A DNA stretch of 64,000 nucleotides from the NCBI GenBank assembly GCA_027214125.1, contig JAPWHF010000002.1, positions 248,001 through 312,000 of the forward strand. The letters run 5' to 3'. Position 1 is the stretch's first letter. Every line of letters starts with the position of its first letter. The notes beneath the pieces were generated by a model, which was given only the letters and a program-made list of their open reading frames with translations, did no database searches and was not told the origin of the DNA. Shown here in pieces: positions 57,386 through 64,000 of this stretch. The position numbers were made by a program, and so were the translations under genes. This DNA is from Zoogloeaceae bacterium G21618-S1 (GTDB lineage Bacteria; Pseudomonadota; Gammaproteobacteria; Burkholderiales; Rhodocyclaceae).

Positions 57386-58417
57386 ATGTTCGGCACTTAC
57401 CGAACGCTCCTCGCACTGGCGGTCCTGTTTCAGCACCTGGCAGGTGTTCCGCTGATCGGGCATTTCGCGGTCTATGGTTTCTTCGTCCTCAGTGGCTATC
57501 TGATGACGGCTATCATGCACAAGACCTACGGCTACAGCCTGCACGGCAGGCTCGCCTATCTGGCCAACCGTTTCCTCCGCTTGTTTCCCACCTACTGGCT
57601 GATCTGCCTACTGACGATCGGGCTGATTCTGTTCTATGGAGAGGCCACCACACGGGCCTACCATAGTGCGATCTTTCTGCCGAACTCTCCAACGGACATC
57701 GTCGCCAATGCATCGTTGATCTTCCCCGCGATGTCGCCGAAGTGGATAGAACCCCGGCTCGCACCGCCCACCTGGGCGCTGACACTGGAGATTGTGTTTT
57801 ATGTATTGATTGGCCTCGGTGTCTCGCGCTCGCGGCGCACGACGCTGGTCTGGCTGGCGGCGGGCGCCGCATACGTCGGCGCGACGTTCGCGCTGGGGCT
57901 TGGCCACGAGTCTCGCTACAGCTACATCCCGGCCGCGTCCTTGCCCTTTTCAATCGGCGCCTTGCTATTCCATTACAAAGCCCAAACCGCCCGCATCGCA
58001 GCCGCAGTTCCGGGGCACGCGCTTGCCTGGCTGCCGCTCTACCTCATCCTGGCTTGGCTCGCGAACCACAACACTCGGGCGCTGATCGAACCATTGTTCT
58101 TAGCCAACATCGCACTGCACGCGCTGATCATTGCCAAACTGCGCGACACGACACGCAGTGGCTGGATGCATCGCATGGACAAGCCCATCGGTGACCTGAG
58201 CTATCCCGTGTATCTCGGGCATTACCAAGCCGGCTTGATCGTCACCATGACATTCTGGGGTAGCCCGCTCCTTGATGACAACGCGGCCGCTCTCCCTGCC
58301 GCCGCACTGGCCGCCGTGCTGACGCTATCAGTCGCCTACCTGATCAATCGACTGATTGATACCCGTATCGAAGCGATGCGCCGGGCACTGAAGCGCCCGA
58401 CGCCGGCGGCTCTTTGA
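57386..58417 (+). CDS. acyltransferase family protein (OafA/AT3-like)
   Basis: A 343-residue integral membrane protein with about ten helices of the acyltransferase-3 family, which O-acylates cell-surface sugars. Near the N-terminus it has 'TLLALAVLFQHLAG' (conserved His) and 'FFVLSGYLMT'; later 'LANRFLRLFPTYW', 'PPTWALTLEIVFYVL' and 'SYPVYLGHYQAGL' are typical. ATG 57386 is preceded by AAGGTG. It follows a 392-base gap and probably has its own promoter. It would decorate the cluster's polymer with acetyl or another acyl group. Confidence 0.9.
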   Translation: MFGTYRTLLALAVLFQHLAGVPLIGHFAVYGFFVLSGYLMTAIMHKTYGYSLHGRLAYLANRFLRLFPTYWLICLLTIGLILFYGEATTRAYHSAIFLPNSPTDIVANASLIFPAMSPKWIEPRLAPPTWALTLEIVFYVLIGLGVSRSRRTTLVWLAAGAAYVGATFALGLGHESRYSYIPAASLPFSIGALLFHYKAQTARIAAAVPGHALAWLPLYLILAWLANHNTRALIEPLFLANIALHALIIAKLRDTTRSGWMHRMDKPIGDLSYPVYLGHYQAGLIVTMTFWGSPLLDDNAAALPAAALAAVLTLSVAYLINRLIDTRIEAMRRALKRPTPAAL

Positions 58418-58457
58418 CCACCGCCGGCGAATGGCCCACTTTGCAATTGTCGTCACC

Positions 58458-58506
58458 CCTGTAGGACAGGTTTCAACCCGCCATGGTCGGCCGAAGCCGA
58501 CCCTAC
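58458..58506. repeat. REP-like palindromic sequence between acyltransferase and cysNC genes
   Basis: Two small hairpins side by side: CCTGT-AGG-ACAGG (58458-58470) and GGTCGGC-CGAA-GCCGACC (58485-58502). The unit is bounded by GTAGG and CCTAC. It resembles short interspersed palindromes and may also end the converging transcripts. No T-run. Confidence 0.4.
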
Positions 58507-58534
58507 TCGGCACAGAGACATCGCAAGCACTACG

Positions 58535-60439
58535 CTAGCTCAGCATGCCATTTTCATTGAGTACGGCAATAACCTGATCCGCCATCATCTCAATCGTTGT
58601 GCCCGCAGTCACCAGCCGGACCTCCGCCTCTTCCGGCGCCTCATACGGCGAATCGATGCCGGTAAAATTCTTCAACTCACCCCGTCGCGCTTTCTTGTAG
58701 AGCCCTTTCGGGTCGCGCTCTTCGGCGACTTCGAGTGGCGTATCGACAAACACTTCGAGGAACTCGCCCTCTTCCACCAGGCTGCGCGCCATACGCCGCT
58801 CGGAGCGGAAGGGGGAGATAAAGGCGGTGATGACGATCAGGCCGGCGTCGACCATCAGCTTGGCGACTTCGGCCACGCGGCGAATGTTCTCGACGCGGTC
58901 GGCGTCGGTGAAGCCGAGATCCTTGTTCAGGCCGTGGCGCACGTTGTCGCCGTCGAGCAGGTAGGTGTGACGGCCCATGGCGTGGAGCTTTTTCTCGACC
59001 ATGTTGGCAATCGCCGACTTGCCGGCGCCCGACAGGCCGGTGAACCACAGCAGACAGGGTTTCTGGCCTTTCATCCCGCCGCGCGCAGCTTTGTCGACAT
59101 CCACGTGCTGCATATGGATATTGTGCGAACGGCGCAGGGCGAAGTGGATCATACCGGCGCCGACGGTGTTATTGCTCAGCCGATCGACCAGGATGAAGGC
59201 GCCGGTATCGCGGTTGTCGGCGTAAGCGTCGAAGGCGATCTGGCGGTCGAGGCTGAGGTTGCACACGGCGATGCCGTTGAGGTCGAGCTTCTTGGCGGCC
59301 ACATGCTCCATGGTGTTGACGTTCACCTGGTACTTGATTTCGGTGACCGTCGCCGTGACCATTTTGGTGCCGATCTTGAGCAGATAGGCGCGGCCGGGCA
59401 GCAGCGGTTCGTCATGCATCCAGACGATGGTGGTTTCGAACTGATCGGCCGAGCTGGCCGGGTGTTCGGCGATGGAGATGACGTCGCCACGAGAGACATC
59501 GATCTCATCTGCCAGCGTGAGCGTGATCGACTGGCCTGCCACGGCCTGTGGCAGATCGCCATCATGCGTGACGATACGCGCGACGGTGCTTTCCTTGCCC
59601 GAGGGCTGAACACGGATGCGGTCGCCCGGCTGGATGACGCCGCTGGAGACGGTGCCGGCGAAGCCGCGGAAATCGAGATTGGGGCGGTTCACCCACTGCA
59701 CCGGCAGGCGGAACGGCGCCTTCTGCATGCGCTCTTCATCGATCTCGACGGTTTCGAGAAAGCCCATCAGCGTGGTGCCGTGATACCAGGGCAGCTTGTC
59801 GCTGGGGCTAATGATGTTGTCGCCCTTGAAGGCCGACAGCGGGATGAAGGTAATGTTCTCAATACCAATGCGGGTAGCGAACTCGCGGTAATCTTCGACG
59901 ATCTTCCGGTAGGTCTTTTCGGAGTAATCGACCAAATCCATCTTGTTGATGGCGACCACGATGTGCCGGATGCCGATCAGCGAGACCAGATAGCTGTGAC
60001 GGCGCGTCTGCGTGAGGATGCCCTTGCGCGCGTCGACCATCAGGATGGCCACGTCGGCGGTCGAGGCGCCGGTGACCATGTTGCGGGTGTATTGCTCATG
60101 CCCCGGCGTGTCGGCAACGATGAATTTACGCTTGTCGGTCGAGAAGAAGCGGTAGGCCACATCGATGGTGATGCCCTGCTCGCGCTCAGCGGCGAGGCCA
60201 TCGACCAGCAAGGCGAAATCGATATCCTCACCCTGGGTGCCGTACTTTTTCGAGTCGGCCTCGACCGCGGCCATCTGGTCTTCGAACAGCATCTTGGATT
60301 CAAACAGCAGGCGCCCGATCAGGGTGCTCTTGCCATCGTCCACGCTGCCGCAGGTGATGAAGCGCAGCAGGCTTTTGTGCTCGTGGCTACGCAAGTATTC
60401 GCCAATATCGGAGGCGATGAGATCGGATACGTGGGCCAT
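58535..60439 (-). CDS. cysNC: bifunctional sulfate adenylyltransferase large subunit / APS kinase
   Basis: A 634-residue fusion. CysN GTPase (about 1-440): G1 G31-SVDDGKST, '[12 protein letters not shown]' and 'NKMDLV'. CysC kinase (about 455-634): P-loop '[13 protein letters not shown]' near 468 and '[12 protein letters not shown]'. With CysD it makes APS from sulfate and ATP, then phosphorylates it to PAPS. The cysD stop and the cysNC start overlap in TAATG. The product PAPS serves sulfotransferases as well as assimilation, relevant to the sulfotransferase at 51349. Confidence 0.97.
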   Translation of the reverse strand: MAHVSDLIASDIGEYLRSHEHKSLLRFITCGSVDDGKSTLIGRLLFESKMLFEDQMAAVEADSKKYGTQGEDIDFALLVDGLAAEREQGITIDVAYRFFSTDKRKFIVADTPGHEQYTRNMVTGASTADVAILMVDARKGILTQTRRHSYLVSLIGIRHIVVAINKMDLVDYSEKTYRKIVEDYREFATRIGIENITFIPLSAFKGDNIISPSDKLPWYHGTTLMGFLETVEIDEERMQKAPFRLPVQWVNRPNLDFRGFAGTVSSGVIQPGDRIRVQPSGKESTVARIVTHDGDLPQAVAGQSITLTLADEIDVSRGDVISIAEHPASSADQFETTIVWMHDEPLLPGRAYLLKIGTKMVTATVTEIKYQVNVNTMEHVAAKKLDLNGIAVCNLSLDRQIAFDAYADNRDTGAFILVDRLSNNTVGAGMIHFALRRSHNIHMQHVDVDKAARGGMKGQKPCLLWFTGLSGAGKSAIANMVEKKLHAMGRHTYLLDGDNVRHGLNKDLGFTDADRVENIRRVAEVAKLMVDAGLIVITAFISPFRSERRMARSLVEEGEFLEVFVDTPLEVAEERDPKGLYKKARRGELKNFTGIDSPYEAPEEAEVRLVTAGTTIEMMADQVIAVLNENGMLS

Positions 60440-61338
60440 TAAAAGTACCCCTCCTGCTTTTTCTTTTCCATAGACGCGGCCGAATCGTGGTCGATCACCC
60501 GCCCCTGGCGCTCCGAGGTTTTGGTCAGCAACATTTCCTGGATGATCGCCGGCAGCGTGTCGGCATCAGACTCGACCGCGCCGGTCAGCGGATAGCAGCC
60601 CAACGTGCGGAAGCGCACCTTGCGCATCATCGGCACCTCGCCGGCCTTGAGCGGCATGCGCTCGTCGTCGACCATGATCAGCGCGCCGTCACGCTCGACC
60701 ACCGGGCGCTCCGCCGAGTAGTACAAAGGCACGATGGGGATGTCTTCAAGGTAGATGTATTGCCAGATGTCCAGCTCGGTCCAGTTCGACAGCGGAAACA
60801 CCCGCATCGACTCGCCCTTGTGCTTGCGGGCGTTGTAGAGCTTCCACAACTCGGGGCGCTGCACTTTGGGATCCCAGCGGTGCTGCGCGCTGCGAAAGGA
60901 GAAGATGCGCTCCTTGGCGCGCGATTTTTCCTCGTCGCGCCGGGCGCCACCAAAGGCTGCATCAAAGCCGTACATATCGAGCGCCTGCTTGAGCCCTTCG
61001 GTCTTCATGATATCGGTGTGGATCGCCGAGCCGTGCGTGAAGGGGTTGATGTCCTTCTCGACACCTTCGGGGTTGATATGCACCCGCAGGTCGAGGCCGA
61101 GCTCCTTCACCATCTTGTCGCGGAAGGTGTACATCTCGCGAAACTTCCAGCGCGTATCCACATGCAGCAGCGGAAACGGCGGCTTGGCCGGGTAGAAAGC
61201 CTTCATCGCCAGATGCAGCATCACTGCGCTGTCCTTGCCGATTGAATAGAGCATGACCGGGTTGTCCGCCTCGGCCACCACCTCGCGCATGATGTGGATG
61301 CTTTCGGCCTCAAGCCGTTGCAAATGGGTCAATGTCAT
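60439..61338 (-). CDS. cysD: sulfate adenylyltransferase small subunit CysD
   Basis: A 299-residue catalytic ATP-sulfurylase subunit. '[21 protein letters not shown]' (first 20: [20 protein letters not shown]) is the PP-loop, with '[12 protein letters not shown]', '[21 protein letters not shown]' ([20 protein letters not shown]) and C-terminal '[10 protein letters not shown]'. ATG 61338 has AAGAGGA 5-11 bases before it and gives the family length. The reading frame is nevertheless open for another 275 codons upstream through an IS630-like helix-turn-helix protein, so a fused 574-residue product is also possible. Confidence 0.96.
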   Translation of the reverse strand: MTLTHLQRLEAESIHIMREVVAEADNPVMLYSIGKDSAVMLHLAMKAFYPAKPPFPLLHVDTRWKFREMYTFRDKMVKELGLDLRVHINPEGVEKDINPFTHGSAIHTDIMKTEGLKQALDMYGFDAAFGGARRDEEKSRAKERIFSFRSAQHRWDPKVQRPELWKLYNARKHKGESMRVFPLSNWTELDIWQYIYLEDIPIVPLYYSAERPVVERDGALIMVDDERMPLKAGEVPMMRKVRFRTLGCYPLTGAVESDADTLPAIIQEMLLTKTSERQGRVIDHDSAASMEKKKQEGYF

Positions 61339-62163
61339 TGCTGTCCTCTTGCGAAAACCGTGTTGATCGTCGCTGGCCGACTGCGCCAACGCCGCGTTGT
61401 TCGAATCATACGATACTGCCGTTGGTGCCTCGGGCACGCGATGGCGCACCAGCACCAGCCGCGCCATATTGGCCGCCAGCCAAGCGGCCACCGAGCCCAC
61501 CTGCGTGATGTCGGCCCCCACCCAGTGCAACTGCAATGGCCGGCCAGCCAAAGCGCACATCCGTTCCAGAAAATCGACCACGGCCGGCGCCTGCAGCGGC
61601 ACGGCGACGATGCGCCAATACAAACGCCCGCGCGGCCCGCGCGCAAACAGCACGGTCCGCGTCGTATCCAGGCGCTGCTCGCCGCACCAGAAACGCAATC
61701 GCGCGTCGAGTGCCTGAGCCTCAGCCGCATCGTGTTTGGCAGACGCGCGAAGAACAGTCTGCCAGTCGGGCGGATCAATGCCCCAACTCGCCACATACCG
61801 CGCCACGGTGCGCTCACCCAGGTCAATATCAAAACGACGCACCAGCCAGCGGGCAACCGCCTGATGCTGCCACAGCCCGCCCGCCTCGCCAGCGCTCTCC
61901 GGCGAGCACGCCAGAAACGCGTCGCGAATCTCGGCTTCTATCGCCTTATCGATCGCGCGACCACTGCCGACCGGCCGCCCCTGCGGACGAACATCAACGC
62001 CCGCCCAACCGCCCTGCGCAAATGCTTTCGCCGCAGCGACAACCGTCGGCACCGACAGACCCGTCGCCGCCGCCACCTCGGCCAGGGTTCGCCCCTGTCG
62101 GCGCAGCTCAACCGCCCGACGCCGAGCCTGGTTCAGCGCATCGCCGGTCAATCGCGGCGGCAT
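61339..62163 (-). CDS. IS630-like helix-turn-helix protein reading in frame into cysD
   Basis: 275 codons (start 62163, [16 protein letters not shown]) with no stop before the cysD ATG. Two DNA-binding modules are visible: '[20 protein letters not shown]' (about 21-40), a resolvase/transposase-like HTH, and '[20 protein letters not shown]' (about 98-117), a winged-helix unit, in the order found at the start of IS630 transposases. The following 140 residues have a transposase-like beta region ('[13 protein letters not shown]'), but I cannot find a convincing DDE triad. No terminal inverted repeats were seen. It may be a domesticated transposase acting as a regulator; it is divergent from cysQ. 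Confidence 0.7.
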
Positions 62164-62303
62164 GAATCATTCAATCGAAGTGGCATGGTGATATATTAAA
62201 CATTTATTTGCTCGAACTCAGTGTTAAATAATTAACTGCAGCGTCGCCAACAGGGCGCTTCTGCATTAATCTGCCCCATCAACCCCGCCCACGGAGTCCC
62301 GGA

Positions 62304-63071
62304 ATGCTTGATCGCCTCGCCCTGCTCGACCGCCTGATACCCATCGTCCGGGATGCCGGCGAGCTGATCATGACGATCTACGGTTCGGATTTCTCGGTGC
62401 GCGGCAAAACCGATCAATCACCGGTCACCGAAGCCGATGAACGCGCCGAAGCCTTGATTCTGCCCGCCCTCGCCACACTGTTGCCCGACACGCCCATCGT
62501 GGCCGAAGAAGCGGCCGCCGCGGGCGAGATTCCGAACGTCGGCGCACGTTTCTGGCTGGTCGACCCGCTCGACGGCACCAAGGAATTCATCAGCCGCAAC
62601 GGCGAGTTCACGGTCAACATCGCCTTGATTGAAGACGGCCAGCCGACCGTCGGTGTCGTCTTGGCGCCTGCGCTGGACCGCCTGTTTGCCGGCGCGGTCG
62701 GCCACGGCGCCTTCGTTGAAGACGCCGACGGACGCCGGCCGATCGCCGTCCGCAGCGTGCCGGCCGAAGGCCTCACCGTCGTCGCCAGCCGCTCACACGG
62801 CGACGCGACAGCGCTCGACGCATTCCTCGCCGGACGCAAGGTCGCCGAACTGCGCGGGGCGGGCTCCTCGCTCAAGATCTGCCTGGTCGCTGCCGGCGAG
62901 GCCGATCTCTACCCGCGCCTGGGCCGCACCATGGAATGGGACATCGCCGCCGGCCATGCGGTGCTGTCAGCGGCTGGCGGACGACTCACCCGCACCGACG
63001 ACGCACAGCTGACTTACGGCAAGCCCGACTTCGCCAATCCGCATTTTGTCGCCGCGGGCGCGGCCAACTGA
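62304..63071 (+). CDS. cysQ: 3'(2'),5'-bisphosphate nucleotidase CysQ
   Basis: A 255-residue inositol-monophosphatase-superfamily enzyme. It removes the 3' phosphate of PAP, the by-product of PAPS use, and so controls sulfur flux. Metal-site motifs are 'PVTEADERAE', 'VAEEAAAAGE', 'LVDPLDGTKEF' and the C-terminal 'EWDIAAGHAVLSAAGG'. It is divergent from the cysD operon. The SLC13 permease follows 18 bases later. Confidence 0.96.
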   Translation: MLDRLALLDRLIPIVRDAGELIMTIYGSDFSVRGKTDQSPVTEADERAEALILPALATLLPDTPIVAEEAAAAGEIPNVGARFWLVDPLDGTKEFISRNGEFTVNIALIEDGQPTVGVVLAPALDRLFAGAVGHGAFVEDADGRRPIAVRSVPAEGLTVVASRSHGDATALDAFLAGRKVAELRGAGSSLKICLVAAGEADLYPRLGRTMEWDIAAGHAVLSAAGGRLTRTDDAQLTYGKPDFANPHFVAAGAAN

Positions 63072-63089
63072 CCGGCGCAACGCCCTTTC

Positions 63090-64000
63090 ATGACCGCCAC
63101 CTGGGTTCTGCTCTCACTTGCCCTGCTGGTCGCGCTGCTGGTGCATGGCCGCCTGTCTCCCGCACTGCTATTTTGTGGCTGGGCCGGTGGCTACCATCTG
63201 CTGGGCTTGATCAGCGAGCGAGAACTCCTTGAGAGCTACGCCAACCCCGGGCTGGCCGTATTGTTGCTGTTGCTGCTGATATCCCTGGTGTTGGAGCGTG
63301 CGCCGCTCATTGAGCGCTTCTCGGACACGCTCCTCAAGGGCGGCGAACGCCTCGCCACCTTCCGGATGTGCCTGGTCACCGCGGCCTGCTCTGCATTCCT
63401 CAACAACACCGCCGTGGTCAGCACCTTGCTGGGCACCATCACGCGCCAGCGCCACCACCCCGCTTCCCGTTTGCTGCTGCCACTGTCTTACGCCGCCGTG
63501 CTGGGCGGCATCACTACTTTGGTAGGCACCTCCACCAACCTGGTCGTCAACTCCTTCGCCGAGCGCGCCGGCCTGCCATCGATTTCCATGTTCCAGATGA
63601 CCACGGTCGGCGTACCCGTGGCGCTGGCGTGCATTATCTGCCTGACGCTCGTCGCCCGCTGGTTGCCCGTGCGCACGGGCGACAACGGCGGCCCGCGCCA
63701 GGCCTACTTTCTGGAGGCCCGCCTGACAGCCGGCTCGCCACTCATCGATCGCAGCATCGAAGCAAACCGTCTGCGCAACCTTGACGGTCTGTTTCTGGTT
63801 GAAATCGTACGCGGCGGACGACTCATCTCCCCGGTATCGCCCGAAGAAATCCTGCATGCGGACGATGTGCTGATTTTCACCGGCGAAGTCGAGAAAATGC
63901 AGGTCATCGACCGCTTTCCCGGCTTGCAGGTGTTCGGCACGCGCGCCGACGATCTGCTGCGCTCCAACCTGGTCGAAGTGGTGATTTCCAGCGACTCGGA
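63090..64000 (+). CDS. SLC13 family permease, N-terminal part
   Basis: Open from ATG 63090 to the window end (303 codons), so the C-terminus is missing. It has hydrophobic helices from residue 4 and the family signatures 'CSAFLNNTAVVSTLLG' and 'LVGTSTNLVVNSF'. A TrkA-C-like regulatory domain (about 205-285, 'GSPLIDRSIEANRLRNLDGLFLVE' region) is inserted after about six helices. SLC13 members of this shape carry sulfate or dicarboxylates. Its place right after cysQ and near cysDNC favours sulfate (inference). Confidence 0.88.
   Translation, partial: MTATWVLLSLALLVALLVHGRLSPALLFCGWAGGYHLLGLISERELLESYANPGLAVLLLLLLISLVLERAPLIERFSDTLLKGGERLATFRMCLVTAACSAFLNNTAVVSTLLGTITRQRHHPASRLLLPLSYAAVLGGITTLVGTSTNLVVNSFAERAGLPSISMFQMTTVGVPVALACIICLTLVARWLPVRTGDNGGPRQAYFLEARLTAGSPLIDRSIEANRLRNLDGLFLVEIVRGGRLISPVSPEEILHADDVLIFTGEVEKMQVIDRFPGLQVFGTRADDLLRSNLVEVVISSDS

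Noticed and set aside
58934-60442. 502-codon frame opposite cysNC
   Set aside because: Shadow of a certain gene; low-complexity translation typical of GC-rich antisense frames.
61339-62163. Intact IS630 insertion sequence
   Set aside because: No terminal inverted repeats, no target duplication and no clear DDE triad were found; kept as an IS630-like coding segment instead.

Overview
The window is a gene-dense, GC-rich piece of a betaproteobacterial chromosome. Gene order and protein content (FmdB-DUF502-aspS, glyA-nrdR-ribD, ctpA-envC-gpmA, a DUF1854/ABC pair, exosortase-A-associated genes) best fit the Rhodocyclales (Azoarcus/Thauera/Denitromonas-like). That placement is inference from gene content. 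I found no rRNA, tRNA, CRISPR array or intact insertion sequence.

Layout. 1-1.8 kb: the end of an ABC exporter and a DUF1854 protein, a pair known beside cyanophycin genes. 1.8-7.1 kb: pepN, then a rubrerythrin / Fe-S protein / DUF3501 operon. 7.3-9.4 kb: a TRAP permease pair without a binding protein. 9.6-17.9 kb: a histidine phosphatase, glyA, nrdR, ribD, moeB, an unknown protein, ctpA, envC and gpmA. 18-21 kb: an ArsR regulator with two well-placed cysteines, rhodanese, grxC, secB, an SH3 protein and gpsA. 21-25 kb: trmL, comF, bioB, bioC, a pyrimidine nucleotidase and a GNAT. 25.3-30.7 kb: hemB, a strong candidate small RNA, engB, cytochromes c4 and c', a DUF455 protein and ffh. 30.7-36.8 kb: ypjD, a CorC-type transporter and pilBCD. 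36.9-43.3 kb: FmdB, DUF502, aspS, a pseudo-receiver/TPR protein, a secreted barnase-like RNase with barstar, nudB and hsp20. 43.4-45.6 kb: a secreted beta-helix protein and argB.

45.6-58.4 kb is the accessory core: an accessory arm of an exosortase-A (XrtA/PEP-CTERM) exopolysaccharide locus. A leftward arm (acyl-CoA ligase, acyl carrier protein, TPR protein) diverges from a rightward arm: an ATP-grasp/low-molecular-weight phosphatase fusion, a GT2 glycosyltransferase, a sulfotransferase, hydrolases 2 and 1, a PLP decarboxylase, an asparagine-synthase-like amidotransferase and an acyltransferase. The exosortase and core polysaccharide genes are not in the window. 58.5-64 kb holds cysNC, cysD, cysQ and an SLC13 permease. 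These make and recycle PAPS, the donor used by sulfotransferases, so the two regions together suggest a sulfated surface product.

The items most worth following are the candidate small RNA beside hemB, whose first hairpin loop repeats the 16S anti-Shine-Dalgarno sequence; the IS630-like helix-turn-helix protein that reads in frame into cysD; the ATP-grasp/phosphatase fusion; the amidotransferase without its usual N-terminal cysteine; and the barnase/barstar pair between aspS and nudB.
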